A DNA stretch of 64,000 bases from contig NZ_FRXO01000001.1 of NCBI RefSeq assembly GCF_900148505.1, positions 892,414 through 956,413 on the forward strand. Reading direction: 5' to 3'. Of the stretch, positions 30,261 to 40,290 are shown piece by piece (the stretch's first letter is position 1; every line of letters begins with the position of its first letter). Position numbers and translations under genes: made by a program. Below the pieces are notes generated by a model. The model saw nothing but the letters and a program-made list of their open reading frames with translations. It was not told the DNA's origin and searched no databases. This DNA comes from Pseudoxanthobacter soli DSM 19599 (GTDB lineage: Bacteria > Pseudomonadota > Alphaproteobacteria > Rhizobiales > Segnochrobactraceae).

Positions 30261-30431
30261 GGACAGGCCGTCCCGCCGACAACCGTCCTTCCGTGCGCCC
30301 GGCGCGGGGGGACGGTCTGGGACCGAAATGGCAAGATCCTGAAATAACATCTGTTTTCTAAATCGTTTTTGATTCTCGCACGCGTGCGTTACGCTGACGG
30401 ATCTGAGGTCGGCCAAAGGCATGCAGTGCAC

Positions 30432-31262
30432 ATGGCCTTAAGCGAACCCCATCTCCACGGCGTCTCGCGAACCCTGCTCGTCACGCTTGCGGCGCGGGCG
30501 AGAGGGGCGGCGCTGTTTCCTCACCTTGGCTTCCAAGACCCGGCAGCAGAAGCGGTGTGCGATGCGCTCGGCATTGATCCAGCGCAATTTGCGCGCACCG
30601 CGGAGTGCGTTTACGGCGTCGTGCGTCGGTCGATGGTGATCGACGACATTGTCGCGCGCTTCGCAGACGAGCACGGCGCCGCGACTGTCCTGAATCTCGC
30701 GGCCGGGCTTTCGACCACGTTCGAGCGTGCCGGTCGCGCGGACCTCGCCTGGTTCGACCTCGACCTCGCCGAGCCGGCGGCGCTGCATCGCGCGCTGATT
30801 GCCCCGGATCCCGCCCGCCGCCTCGTCGTCGGCGATATCGGCCGGCCGGGGTGGACCAGAGGTCTGTCGCTCCCTCCGGGTCCGCTCCTGGTGATCGCGG
30901 AGGGCATCATGCCCTACCTCACGTGGGACTGCGTCGCCGGCCTCCTCGATGAACTCGCGGTGGGCTTCGCCGACAGGCCCCTGCGCCTTGCCTACGACAC
31001 CTTCGCCTTTCCGATGGTCGGCATGGCGCGGCTGCACCCGTCGATCGGCCCCCTCGCCCGCACGGATCCCTCGATCGAGTTCCGGTCGGGCGTCCGCTCG
31101 ATGTCGGATTACGCCGTCGGCAGACCGGAGTGGCCGCTGCAGGATGTGATGCCGGTCATGGAGGGTATGGGACCACTGCACAGCCTCGCCTGCTTCGGCT
31201 TCTCGGCGGCCTTCGGCGTGCCGTTCTACGCCGTCGCCGTGCTGGATCATCATCACGGCTGA
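30432..31262 (+). CDS. Class I SAM-dependent methyltransferase, LCMT/TcmP-like
   Basis: A 276-residue protein of the leucine carboxyl methyltransferase-like family. SAM motif I is VLNLAAGLSTTFER; WFDLDLAEP follows, and the late motif VIAEGIMPYL matches the family's E-G-L-x-x-Y-L. The substrate may be a small carboxylate or polyketide-like compound, but context does not help. I use the ATG at 30432; the frame is open to 30369. It precedes kdsA without obvious linkage. Confidence 0.8.
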   Translation: MALSEPHLHGVSRTLLVTLAARARGAALFPHLGFQDPAAEAVCDALGIDPAQFARTAECVYGVVRRSMVIDDIVARFADEHGAATVLNLAAGLSTTFERAGRADLAWFDLDLAEPAALHRALIAPDPARRLVVGDIGRPGWTRGLSLPPGPLLVIAEGIMPYLTWDCVAGLLDELAVGFADRPLRLAYDTFAFPMVGMARLHPSIGPLARTDPSIEFRSGVRSMSDYAVGRPEWPLQDVMPVMEGMGPLHSLACFGFSAAFGVPFYAVAVLDHHHG

Positions 31263-31452
31263 TGAGAGGCCCACGGACGGGTGCAGCGGCGCGCACCGAT
31301 GGAATGACGGCCATTCGCGGCCCGGCCTTGCCGTAGCCGCCGTTCCGGCGCATGACAGCGCGACCACGCGCGCCGCGCGACCACGCGCCTTGCAGGCATT
31401 GCGCCGTCGCAGGAACGGATCGCGGCGCGGAAAGCCAGTCGAGGACCATGCC

Positions 31453-32301
31453 GTGACCGCCTCTGCCACCGTCACCCCGGCCACCACCGTCGAAATCGGC
31501 TCCGCTCGCTTCGGCAACGCCTTGCCGCTCGCGGTGATCGCCGGCCCCTGCCAGCTCGAAAGCCGCGACCACGCTCTTGAAGTGGCGTTCGCGCTGAAGG
31601 AGATCGCAGAGCGGCGCGGCTTCGGTCTCGTGTTCAAGACCTCGTTCGACAAGGCGAATCGCACCAGCCTTTCCAGCGAGCGCGGCATCGGCCTCAAGGA
31701 GGCACTGCCGATCTTCGCCGAGATCCGCGCGCGCACCGGGCTGCCTGTTCTGACCGACGTTCACGAGCGCGAGCAGTGCGCGCCGGTGGCGGAGGTGGTG
31801 GACGTGCTGCAGATCCCGGCCTTCCTGTGCCGGCAGACCGATCTTCTCGTCGCCGCCGCCGAGACCGGGCGGGCGGTGAACGTGAAGAAAGGCCAGTTTC
31901 TGGCGCCTTGGGACATGAAGAACGTCGTCGCCAAGCTCACCGGCGCTGGCAATTCGCGCGTGCTGACGACCGAGCGCGGCGTCAGCTTCGGCTACAACAC
32001 GCTCGTCTCCGACATGCGCGCGCTCCCGATCATGGCTGAGATCGGCGCGCCCGTGATTTTCGACGCGACGCATTCGGTGCAGCAGCCGGGCGGCCGCGGC
32101 GGCACGTCGGGCGGCGAGCGCCGCTTCGTGGAAACGCTGGCGCGCGCTGCGGTCGCGGTCGGCGTCGCGGGCGTCTTCATCGAGACCCATCCCGATCCGG
32201 ACCACGCCCCCTCCGACGGCCCGAACATGGTGCCGCTGAAGGATTTCGAGCGCCTTGTCGCGACGCTCCAGGCGTTCGACGCGGTCGCGAAGGCGGCATA
32301 A
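31453..32301 (+). CDS. kdsA: 3-deoxy-8-phosphooctulonate synthase (KDO-8-P synthase)
   Basis: Condenses PEP with arabinose-5-phosphate to make KDO-8-phosphate for the LPS inner core. The PEP/A5P site motifs are all present: IAGPCQLES, FKTSFDKANRTS, TDVHE, IPAFLCRQTDLL, NVKKGQFLAPWDM and FDATHSVQQPG. GTG at 31453 has GAGG eight bases upstream and yields 282 residues, the normal length; the frame extends to 31390 with a basic, unsupported N-terminus. Confidence 0.96.
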   Translation: MTASATVTPATTVEIGSARFGNALPLAVIAGPCQLESRDHALEVAFALKEIAERRGFGLVFKTSFDKANRTSLSSERGIGLKEALPIFAEIRARTGLPVLTDVHEREQCAPVAEVVDVLQIPAFLCRQTDLLVAAAETGRAVNVKKGQFLAPWDMKNVVAKLTGAGNSRVLTTERGVSFGYNTLVSDMRALPIMAEIGAPVIFDATHSVQQPGGRGGTSGGERRFVETLARAAVAVGVAGVFIETHPDPDHAPSDGPNMVPLKDFERLVATLQAFDAVAKAA

Positions 32302-32413
32302 CCGCCCTCATCCCCAGTTCCGGCGGCGCGATCCGCCGGCATCGCCCTTCAAAGGTTGACGGCGGGACGGAAACCCACTACCCGAAACCCGTCGTCGTCC
32401 CTCGGGGCACGAT

Positions 32414-32489
32414 GAGCCCGTAGCTCAGCCGGTAGAGCACGTGACTTTTAATCATGGGGTCATGGGTTCGAATCCCATCGGGCTCACCA
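32414..32489 (+). tRNA. tRNA-Lys, anticodon TTT
   Basis: A complete cloverleaf with acceptor arms GAGCCCG and CGGGCTC, D arm GCTCAGCCGGTAGAGC, the anticodon stem closing CTTTTAA (anticodon TTT at 32447-32449), the T arm with GGTTCGAATCC, and an encoded CCA at 32487-32489. It reads lysine codons AAA and AAG. Confidence 0.97.
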
Positions 32490-32662
32490 TTTTCTCGAGC
32501 GCAAACCCGACGCCAATATCGGCGAGACCGGCGCGGGTGCGGGCCTCCACGCCACTTCTTCTCCGTCATTCGGCTCCTGGTGCTTTCGGACAAGCGCAAT
32601 GAAGACCGTAGGGAGAGTGCGGGCCGCCTCCGCCGGAGCGGAGACGGCGATGCTGCCGGAGC

Positions 32663-34948
32663 TCAGGACCCGGCTTGGGCTACGTGGGCGCGCAGCCTGA
32701 CCGGGATCGATTTGTAGGCTGGCGTGCCGCACTCGCGGTCGTAGTCGGCGGCGGCCACCAGCACGTTCGCTTCCGGATAATAGGCGCCCACCACACCCTT
32801 CGCGATCGGATAGGCGACCGCCGTCACCCCCGCGAGCACGCGCTCGTCCGGGGTGACGAGGTCGACCTTGCTACCCTCAGCGAATCCGAGCGCGGCGAGG
32901 TCCTCGGCATTCATGAAGATCACGTCGCGCCGGCCGGTGACACCACGGTAGCGATCGTTCAGCCCGTAGATCGTGGTGTTGTACTGATCGTGGCTACGCA
33001 GCGTCGTGCAGATCAGCGTGCCCTCGTCGCGGCCGTCATCTTCCGCGATGCCCGGCGCCACCAGGAAGTGCGCCTTTCCATCCGGGGTGTCCCACTTGCG
33101 GTTCGAGGCATCGACACGCAGGCGGAAGCCGCCGGGCTGGCGGATGCGCGCATTGAAATCGAAGAAATCGGGAAAGACCTCCTCGATCTTGTCGCGGATC
33201 CGGTCGTAATCGGCGGTCATGCCCTCCCAGTCGACCGGGCTGTCGGGGAAGGTCGCCCGCGCGATGCCCGCGACGATGGCGACCTCGGAACGCAGGTTTT
33301 CCGATGCCGGCTTCAACCCGCCGCGCGAGGCGTGGACCATCGACATCGAATCCTCGACCGTCACCGCCTGCCGGACGCCGTTCTGCATGTCGCGCTCGGT
33401 ACGGCCGAGACACGGCAGGATGTAGGAGTGTTTGGCGACGAGCAGCGCTGTGCGGTTCAGCTTGGTGATGATCTGGACGTTGAGGTCGAGCTTGCGGAAC
33501 GCGGCGAACGCCACCTCCGGGTCCGGCATCGCGACGGCGAAGTTGCCGCCGAGGCCGATGAAGGCACGCGACGAGCCCTCGGCCATGGCCGCAAGCGCCT
33601 CGACCGCGTTGTGGCCGTGCTTGCGCGGCGCGGCGATGCCGAACGCCTTGTCGAGTCGCGCCAGGAACGGCTCGGCCGGAATTTCGGTGATGCCGACGGT
33701 GCGGTCGCCCTGCACGTTGCTATGGCCGCGCAGCGGGCAGATGCCGGCACCCGGCTTGCCGATATTACCGCGCAGCATCAGCAGGTTGGCGATCTGCCGG
33801 ACGTTCTCGGTGCCGTGCCGATGCTGGGTGATGCCCATCCCGTAGCAGACGATCACGCGTTCCGCAGACCAGTAGGTCCGCGCCATCTCCTCGATGGCAT
33901 CGCGCGCGAGCCCCGCGCGGCGGACGATGGCATCCCAGGAAATCGCATCGAGATCGGCGACCAAGCCGTCGAAGCCGACCGTGTGCTCGGCGATGAAGGC
34001 ACGGTCGAGCAGGCCCGCGCCACCGGCCGCGATGTCCGCCGCGTCAGCCGCGAGCAGCGCCTTCATCATGCCCTTCAACACCGCGACGTCGCCGCCGACC
34101 TTCACCTGGTGATAGGCGGACGCCAGCGGCGTCGACGACAGGGTCAGCATCGTCTCCGGGCTTTGCGGGGCGGCGAAGCGCTCCAGACCACGCTCCCGCA
34201 GGGGGTTCAGAACGACGATCGGCTTGCCGCGAAGCGAGACCTCGCGCAGCGTCGTCAGCATCCGCGGATGGTTGGTGCCGGGATTGTGGCCGATGCAGAA
34301 CACCGCGTCGGCCTGGTCGAAATCTTCCAGCATCACGGTGCCCTTGCCGACGCCGATGGATTGCGGCAGGCCGACGCTGGTCGGCTCATGGCACATGTTC
34401 GAGCAATCGGGAAAATTGTTGGTACCGAACGTGCGCGCGAGAAGCTGGTAGAGAAACGCCGATTCGTTGGATGACCGGCCGGAGGTGTAGAACTCCGCCT
34501 GATCGGGATGGTCGAGCGCGTGCAGGCGCGCGGCGATGCCGGCGAAGGCCTCGTCCCAGGTCACCGGCACCAGCCGGTCCGTCTCGGCGTCGTAGCGCAT
34601 CGGCTCCGTCAGGCGCCCGGCGTCCTCGATCTCGTAGTCGGACCAGCCGCGGAGTTCGGAAACCGTGTGCTCGGCGAAGAACTCCCGCGTCACCCGCTTC
34701 CAGGTCGCCTCCCAGGTGACGGCCTTGGCGCCGTTCTCGCAGAACTCGAACGACGACGTGTGCTTGGGATCGGGCCAGGCGCATCCCGGGCAATCGAACC
34801 CGTCGGGCTGGTTCATTTCGAGGAGCGCACGGGTGTTGGCGCTCGCGCCCATCTCCTTGCGCACCGCATTGGCAACGGCCTGAAGCGCGCCCCAGCCGCC
34901 GGCCGGGCCACCATAGGGCGCAACGCCCTTGATCGGGGAATCAGCCAC
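32663..34948 (-). CDS. FdhF/YdeP-family molybdopterin oxidoreductase
   Basis: A 761-residue bis-MGD enzyme of the formate-dehydrogenase-alpha-like YdeP group (E. coli YdeP is about the same length). The N-terminus has the family's CPGCAWPDP, then GWSDYEIEDAGRLTEP; the Mo domain shows TSGRSSNESAFLYQLLAR and DCSNMCHEPTS. There is no selenocysteine and no N-terminal four-Cys Fe-S motif of the classic type. GTG at 34948 has a strong GGAGAGGGAGAG upstream. YdeP aids acid resistance in E. coli; the electron partner and substrate are unknown. No fdhD or other Mo gene is adjacent. Confidence 0.9.
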   Translation of the reverse strand: MADSPIKGVAPYGGPAGGWGALQAVANAVRKEMGASANTRALLEMNQPDGFDCPGCAWPDPKHTSSFEFCENGAKAVTWEATWKRVTREFFAEHTVSELRGWSDYEIEDAGRLTEPMRYDAETDRLVPVTWDEAFAGIAARLHALDHPDQAEFYTSGRSSNESAFLYQLLARTFGTNNFPDCSNMCHEPTSVGLPQSIGVGKGTVMLEDFDQADAVFCIGHNPGTNHPRMLTTLREVSLRGKPIVVLNPLRERGLERFAAPQSPETMLTLSSTPLASAYHQVKVGGDVAVLKGMMKALLAADAADIAAGGAGLLDRAFIAEHTVGFDGLVADLDAISWDAIVRRAGLARDAIEEMARTYWSAERVIVCYGMGITQHRHGTENVRQIANLLMLRGNIGKPGAGICPLRGHSNVQGDRTVGITEIPAEPFLARLDKAFGIAAPRKHGHNAVEALAAMAEGSSRAFIGLGGNFAVAMPDPEVAFAAFRKLDLNVQIITKLNRTALLVAKHSYILPCLGRTERDMQNGVRQAVTVEDSMSMVHASRGGLKPASENLRSEVAIVAGIARATFPDSPVDWEGMTADYDRIRDKIEEVFPDFFDFNARIRQPGGFRLRVDASNRKWDTPDGKAHFLVAPGIAEDDGRDEGTLICTTLRSHDQYNTTIYGLNDRYRGVTGRRDVIFMNAEDLAALGFAEGSKVDLVTPDERVLAGVTAVAYPIAKGVVGAYYPEANVLVAAADYDRECGTPAYKSIPVRLRAHVAQAGS

Positions 34949-35254
34949 GAAATCTCTCCCTCTCCATCGGTCTGGCCGGCCCTGCGGATTGGCAGCGGGC
35001 GGGACAGGACGTTGCGTCCGACATCGGCGTGACGAAATCAGGCGATCCGGCGATGCCGGCCATATGGTTCGCCCCACATTCGATCAGCCTAGAGTGCTTT
35101 CAGGCAGGATGGAACAATTCCGGCATGCGCTAAATCCGCAAAATCATCAGGGACTTGCACACATTATTGTTCCTCCCGGCAAAATGCCCGCACGGGTGCG
35201 GACTGATCGCGGGCGGAGCCGGCCGCACCAGGGGTGCAGCCGGCGTTCGCGTGC
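34949..35254. other. Intergenic region with a decayed palindrome remnant
   Basis: About 306 bases with the fdhF-like start signal. At 35089-35140 it reads CTAGAGTGCTTTCAGGCAGG and then GGAACAATTCCGGCA, which looks like a mutated module B. A hairpin GCCGGC...GCCGGC lies at about 35220-35245, just past the stop of the convergently oriented hydrolase gene, and may end its transcript. Confidence 0.45.
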
Positions 35255-36091
35255 TCAGCTCCGGACGAAGGCGAGCAGGTCAGGATTGATGACGTCGGCA
35301 TGGGTCGTGAGCATGCCGTGCGGATAGCCCGGATAGGTCTTCAGCGTGCCGTTTTGCACGAGCTTCACCGAGAGCCGGCCGGCCGCATCGATCGGCACCA
35401 CCTGGTCGTCCTCGCCGTGCAGCACCAGAACCGGCACGCTGATCGCCTTCAGGTCCTCGGTCTGGTCGGTTTCGGAGAAGGCCTTGATGCCCTCGTAGTG
35501 CGCCTTGGCACTGCCGGTCACGCCCTGCCGCCACCAGTTCTGGATGATACCCTGCGACACAGCCGCGCCCGGACGATTGAAGCCGTAGAAGGGGCCGGAG
35601 GCGACATCGAGGAAGAACTGCGAGCGGTTGGCGGCAAGCGCCGACCGGAAGCCGTCGAACACTTCGATAGGCGTACCCGCGGGATTCGAGGCGGTCTTGA
35701 GCATCAGCGGCGGAACGGCGCTCACGAGCACGGCCTTGGCAACGCGGCCGGCCGGCTGGCCGTGCCTGGCCACATACCGCGCGACCTCACCACCGCCGGT
35801 GGAATGGCCGATATGAACGGCATTCCGCAGGTCGAGATGCTCGGCCACAGCCGCTGCGTCGGCGGCGTAGTGGTCCATGTCGTGCCCTTCGCTCACCTGC
35901 GCAGAGCGGCCGTGGCCGCGGCGATCGTGAGCGACGACGCGATAGCCGTGGCCCAGGAAGAACAGCAGCTGCGCATCCCAGTCGTCGGAGGAGAGCGGCC
36001 AGCCGTGGTGGAACACGATCGGCTGCGCATCCTTCGGACCCCAGTCCTTGTAGAAGATGTCGACGCCGTCCTTGGTGGTGACGAAGGGCAT
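35255..36091 (-). CDS. Alpha/beta hydrolase, non-haem chloroperoxidase-like
   Basis: A 278-residue alpha/beta hydrolase. [19 protein letters not shown] and [13 protein letters not shown] open the fold, the nucleophile lies in [19 protein letters not shown] (Ser of GHSTGG), the acid is in [11 protein letters not shown] and the His in [10 protein letters not shown]. This set is typical of proteins annotated as cofactor-free haloperoxidases or aryl esterases. GGAG precedes the ATG at 36091. The true substrate is unknown. Confidence 0.88.
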   Translation of the reverse strand: MPFVTTKDGVDIFYKDWGPKDAQPIVFHHGWPLSSDDWDAQLLFFLGHGYRVVAHDRRGHGRSAQVSEGHDMDHYAADAAAVAEHLDLRNAVHIGHSTGGGEVARYVARHGQPAGRVAKAVLVSAVPPLMLKTASNPAGTPIEVFDGFRSALAANRSQFFLDVASGPFYGFNRPGAAVSQGIIQNWWRQGVTGSAKAHYEGIKAFSETDQTEDLKAISVPVLVLHGEDDQVVPIDAAGRLSVKLVQNGTLKTYPGYPHGMLTTHADVINPDLLAFVRS

Positions 36092-36280
36092 GATTTGTCT
36101 CCGTGTTTTCAGAAGGTTGAAGCTGTCTTCCGGAGACCATTCTTGCCGGATGGCCGCCCTTCGACAATTCATCCCCACGGTCCGATGCCTATTGCATCGG
36201 GGTGCATGCCCTAAACGTTCGTATGATTGCGAAGCGTGAATCCGTCCCGCTCGCGCATGCCCCGGTCAGACCAAACCCGT

Positions 36281-36350
36281 CTAGAACATAGCCGTTCAGA
36301 TCGAACCGATCTGAACGGGCCATGCTCAAGGTTTTAGATCTTGAGCGCTC
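36281..36350. repeat. Palindromic intergenic repeat, module A copy with a short tail
   Basis: It begins CTAGAACATAGCCG, has the arms CGTTCAGATCG and CGATCTGAACG around AAC, then GGCCATGCTCAAGG and a second small inverted pair ending TTGAGCGCTC. It lies between a hydrolase start and the end of the convergently placed transporter gene on the reverse strand. Confidence 0.8.
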
Positions 36351-36386
36351 ACCACGCTGCGCGGTGAGGCCGGCGGCGGGCTGATC

Positions 36387-37724
36387 TCAGGCGCCCGTCT
36401 CGGCTCTGATCTCGCGCCGTTCGCGGTTGAGCAATCCCTTGGCGACGCGGATCATCGCCCAGGTCGCCGCAGCGGCCATCGCCGCCTGAACGCCGAAATA
36501 GAGCGCATCGCTGATCCGGCCGAAAAGCTGGTCGAACAGCGCGCCGAAGCTGTCGCCGAAGAACGATGTCAGCAGGAAGAGCGCCGTGATCTGCGATTTC
36601 ATCGACATCGGCGCCACCATGAAGGACAGTTGCAAGCCGACGACGGAGATACAGAGTTCCGCGATGGTGATGCACACGGTTGCCGCAACCAGCCACCAGA
36701 TCGAGACCTTGCCGTCACCCGCCAGAAGACCGGCGGTCGCCATCACGGCGAGCGCGATCACGGTGAGCACGAAGCCGATGACCATCTTGTCCGTCGGCAT
36801 CAGCGGCCGCCCGCGCGCGGCATCGAGCCTGCGCCAGCCCCAGGCCAGGACGGGCGTCATGCAGATGATGATCAGCGGGTTGAGGCCCTGCGTCTGGGCG
36901 GCGGTAATCGACACGCCGAACGGCCAGAGATCCAGATTCATGCTGTCCTGCGCCATGAAAACCCAGGTCGACGTCGCCTGGTCCGCCAGGAACCAGTAGA
37001 CGGCAACGAGCGCGAAGATGCCGATCAGCCGGCTGAGGACGGCGCGCTCCTCCTTCTTCTGCAGGGCGCTCTTCTTCTCGACGCTGCGCCACCCGATGGT
37101 CTCCGGCGGAAAGTGCCGGCGGCCGGTCATGAACACGAGCATCGACACGGCGATCAGAAGCGCCGGAATCATCAGCGCGACCTCGTAGCCGTAATAGACC
37201 TGCACCAGCGGCAGGCCGAGCGAGGCCATGGTCGAGCCGATATTGATGGCCGCGTAATAATAGGCGAAGGCGTCGTCGAGCAGATGCCCCTTGCCGAGGC
37301 GTTCGTACATCAGCCCCATCAGCGTGGAGGTGTTGGGCTTGATGGTGCCGGAGCCGAGCGCGAGCAGGCCGAGCGCCAGGAACAGGAACGATTCCTGACG
37401 GAAATAGCCGAGGATCAGGTGCCCGGCGATGTAGGGAATGCAGAACCACACGATGGTGCGGTAGCGGCCGAGGAAATGATCGGCGATGAAGCCGCCCAGC
37501 AGCGGCGTCAGATAGCAGGCTGCCGTGAAGAGCTGGACGATGGAGCCCGAATCGTCCTCCCGGAACTGGAAGACATTGACGAGATAGAGCGCGAGCAGCA
37601 CCCGCATGCCATAGAAGCTCGCGCGTTCCGCGAGCTCGGCCCAGAAGACGTACCAGAAGCCGGCCGGATGTCCGGACAATAGCCATCCCCGGCCGCTGTC
37701 GGCCGCCGCAGTTGCCTCGCTCAT
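36387..37724 (-). CDS. POT/PTR-family proton-coupled peptide transporter
   Basis: A 445-residue MFS-fold inner-membrane importer of di- and tripeptides. The POT signature GGFIADHFLGRYRTI is present early, and ELAERASFYGMRVLLALYL in helix 1 contains the ExxERFxYY-like motif (ERASFYG). FGDSFGALFDQLF lies near the C-terminus. The ATG at 37724 starts just before a short polar tail; the open frame to 37895 is not supported. Ligand range is inferred from the family. Confidence 0.9.
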   Translation of the reverse strand: MSEATAAADSGRGWLLSGHPAGFWYVFWAELAERASFYGMRVLLALYLVNVFQFREDDSGSIVQLFTAACYLTPLLGGFIADHFLGRYRTIVWFCIPYIAGHLILGYFRQESFLFLALGLLALGSGTIKPNTSTLMGLMYERLGKGHLLDDAFAYYYAAINIGSTMASLGLPLVQVYYGYEVALMIPALLIAVSMLVFMTGRRHFPPETIGWRSVEKKSALQKKEERAVLSRLIGIFALVAVYWFLADQATSTWVFMAQDSMNLDLWPFGVSITAAQTQGLNPLIIICMTPVLAWGWRRLDAARGRPLMPTDKMVIGFVLTVIALAVMATAGLLAGDGKVSIWWLVAATVCITIAELCISVVGLQLSFMVAPMSMKSQITALFLLTSFFGDSFGALFDQLFGRISDALYFGVQAAMAAAATWAMIRVAKGLLNRERREIRAETGA

Positions 37725-38006
37725 GCGTTTGTCTACCCCCAATGGCGGCACCGCGGATCGGCGGTGCGCGCGACGTTCAGCCCCGGCGAAACCGTAGCCG
37801 GCTCCGCCCGTGATGGGGAAGTGCCGAGCGGGGACAATCGGGAAAAGCATGCCGCCAAAACGCCATAATCCGGCGAAGTGCGGCCCGGCGAGCACGGTCG
37901 AGCGGCTGAACCCGGTTCAGGCCGGGTACCGCCTCGAAGCGGCGAAGAAGCAGGTCGCCGGCTGGCATGGGCAGAGGGGTTCTATCCGGTCAGGGAGGAC
38001 GAAGCC

Positions 38007-38990
38007 TCAACTGGCGATGCGAACCACGCAGCGACCGCGCAACCGCCCCGCCAGAAGATCGTCCGCAGCCGCCACGGCCTCCGCGAGCGCGATTTCGCGT
38101 GTGATCAAAGCGAGCTTCGCCGGATCGAGGTCACGCGCCAGCCGCGACCACGCCTCGATGCGATCGGCTTGCGGGCGGTAGACGCTATCGATGCCGGCGA
38201 GGGTGACGCCGCGCAGGATGAACGGCGCGACCGTCGCGGGAAAATCCATCCCCTGCGCGAGCCCGCATGCGGCAACGATGCCGCGATAGCACATAGTGGC
38301 ACAGACATTCGCGAGCGTGTGGCTGCCGACGCTATCGATCGCCGCGGCCCATCTCTGGCTGCCGAGCGGCTTCGACGGCGCGGAAAACTGCGCGCGGTCG
38401 ACGATCTCCGCCGCCCCCAGGCGGGTGAGGAAATCCGCCTCCTGCGGCCTGCCCGTGGAGGCGACCACCCGAAAGCCGAGCGTGCTGAGGAGGGCGACGG
38501 CGATGGAACCGACCCCGCCGCTGGCGCCAGTGACGAGTATGTCGCCCGATGTCGGCTCCACGCCGTGGCGCTCGATCGCAAGCACCGCCAGCATGGCGGT
38601 ATAACCGGCGGTGCCGATCGCCATGGCCTGAGCGGGCGTGAAGGCGGCCGGTAGCGGTACCAGCCATTCGCCCTGGACGCGGGCCTTCTCCCCAAGGCCG
38701 CCCCAGCGGCTCTCACCGAGACCCCAGCCGTTCAGCACGACCCGGTCTCCCGGCCGGAAGGCTTCCGACGCGCTGTCGACGACCGTGCCGGCGAAGTCGA
38801 TGCCCGGGATCATCGGGTAGCTGCGCACCACCGGCCCGCGGCCGGTGATGGCAAGCGCATCCTTGTAGTTCAGCGTGGAGTGGGAAACGGCGACGGTCAC
38901 ATCACCGGGCGGCAAAGCGTCTTCTTCAAGCCGCGTCAAGCCGGCCCTGCGGCCCTCAGGTCCGTTCTCGATGAGAATGGCCTCGAACAT
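38007..38990 (-). CDS. acuI: MDR-family NADPH-dependent acryloyl-CoA reductase-like (AcuI/YhdH)
   Basis: A 327-residue medium-chain dehydrogenase without structural zinc. LNYKDALAITGRGPVVRSYP, PGIDFAGTV, LNGWGLGESRWGG and TGASGGVGSIAVALL (NADPH site) together match AcuI/YhdH. AcuI reduces acryloyl-CoA to propionyl-CoA and protects cells from that electrophile. GGAGG lies six bases before the ATG at 38990. It is followed at once by a DnaJ-like gene on the same strand upstream; no other acrylate genes are near. Confidence 0.87.
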   Translation of the reverse strand: MFEAILIENGPEGRRAGLTRLEEDALPPGDVTVAVSHSTLNYKDALAITGRGPVVRSYPMIPGIDFAGTVVDSASEAFRPGDRVVLNGWGLGESRWGGLGEKARVQGEWLVPLPAAFTPAQAMAIGTAGYTAMLAVLAIERHGVEPTSGDILVTGASGGVGSIAVALLSTLGFRVVASTGRPQEADFLTRLGAAEIVDRAQFSAPSKPLGSQRWAAAIDSVGSHTLANVCATMCYRGIVAACGLAQGMDFPATVAPFILRGVTLAGIDSVYRPQADRIEAWSRLARDLDPAKLALITREIALAEAVAAADDLLAGRLRGRCVVRIAS

Positions 38991-39019
38991 CGCCGCCCTC
39001 CGCGCCATGCTGCAACCGA

Positions 39020-39997
39020 TCAGCCCCCGAAGGCCGGCCCTCTCACAGTGTAGGGCTTGGTCTCGCGCCAGCGCCGCATCAGCGCGGACAGTTCGGGATC
39101 GTCCTCAGCCGGCAGCACGATGCGCAGCGACACCATGAGATCGCCATGGCCGCCCGACTTGATCGGCAGGCCCTTGCCGCGCAGGCGCAGCGTGCGGCCG
39201 GAACTGGAGCCCGGGCGCACTGTCAGATCCACCGCGCCCGACAGCGTCGGCACGCGGACCTTGCCGCCCAGCACCGCCTCGTCGAGCGTGATCGGCAGTT
39301 CGAGAAGGAGATTGCCGCCCTCCTCCGCCTTGAACAGCGGATGCGGCGCGAACTCGACCGTCACGATGGCGTCGCCCGCCGGTCCGCCGAACGCGCTCTG
39401 CTCGCCCTGCCCCTTCAGCCTGATCTTCTCGCCCGGCTGAACGCCGGCCGGCAGCGAGACGTTGAGCGTCTTGCCCGTCGGCAGGGTCACACGCACCTTG
39501 TTGCCGGCGGCGACATCTTCGAGGCTGACGGGAACGGTGACGGCGAGGTCCTCGCCGGCAGGCGCCGGCTCGGCGGATGTCCGCGCCCGGGCGCCGCTGC
39601 GCCCGCGGCCGCCGAGCATGTCGTTCAGGATGGAGTCGATATCGACCTCTTCCCGCGCACCGCGGCCACCGCCACGGAAATTGAACCCCGAGAACCCACC
39701 GGTGCTGCCGCCACGGAAGCCGCCGGATGCAGCCCTGGGATCGAAGCCGAAGCCTTCGAAATTCGGCGCGCGCGGCTTGCCGTCGGCATCGATCTCGCCG
39801 CGGTCGAACTGGCCCCGCTTCTCGCTGTCGCCGACGATCTCATAGGCAGAGCTGATCTCGGAAAAACGCTCCTGCGCCTTGGGATCGTCCTTGTTTCGAT
39901 CCGGATGGTAGCGCTTGGCGAGCTTGCGATAGGCAGACTTGATGTCGCCTTCGCTCGCATCCTTCGCCACACCCAGAACCTGATACGGATCCCGCAT
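39020..39997 (-). CDS. DnaJ-class (CbpA-like) co-chaperone
   Basis: A 325-residue type II Hsp40. The J domain fills residues 1-70 (YQVLGVAKDASEGDIKSAYR, HPDRNKDD with the HPD motif), a Gly/Phe-rich linker follows (about 85-140: GFGFDPRAASGGFRGGSTGG), then two beta-barrel client domains (VTVPVSLEDVAAG and beyond). There are no zinc fingers, so it is CbpA-like rather than DnaJ. It stimulates DnaK ATPase in the cytosol. GGGAG precedes the ATG at 39997. I saw no ROSE-type thermosensor upstream. Confidence 0.93.
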   Translation of the reverse strand: MRDPYQVLGVAKDASEGDIKSAYRKLAKRYHPDRNKDDPKAQERFSEISSAYEIVGDSEKRGQFDRGEIDADGKPRAPNFEGFGFDPRAASGGFRGGSTGGFSGFNFRGGGRGAREEVDIDSILNDMLGGRGRSGARARTSAEPAPAGEDLAVTVPVSLEDVAAGNKVRVTLPTGKTLNVSLPAGVQPGEKIRLKGQGEQSAFGGPAGDAIVTVEFAPHPLFKAEEGGNLLLELPITLDEAVLGGKVRVPTLSGAVDLTVRPGSSSGRTLRLRGKGLPIKSGGHGDLMVSLRIVLPAEDDPELSALMRRWRETKPYTVRGPAFGG

Positions 39998-40290
39998 GAA
40001 ACACTCCCGACAAGGCGACCTATCCGGCCGCCCGTAACGTCCCGCCGCACGGCCGGAACGCTGATAACATCCCCGCGTTGTCCTCCGGTTTGTTGCGCGG
40101 CCAAGGCCCGGATGCAAGCCACATCCCGACGCCTGCGCATCCGGCAGATGCAGCGAAACGGGGAAATCGGGGGATGGCGGCATCACGGCCCTGACGGCGC
40201 TTCACCAGAAGGCAAAGCTCGTTGCCGTATGTAGGAAGCGTAGGAATAAATGCCAGACGTCGCGGCACGGATTTGTGGCCGAATTGACCC

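Noticed and set aside
32400-32700. Genomic island inserted at tRNA-Lys
   Set aside because: No integrase, no repeated tRNA end and no change in base composition on either side.
39998-40100. ROSE-type RNA thermometer before the DnaJ-like gene
   Set aside because: The leader lacks the ROSE hairpin pairing with the ribosome binding site.
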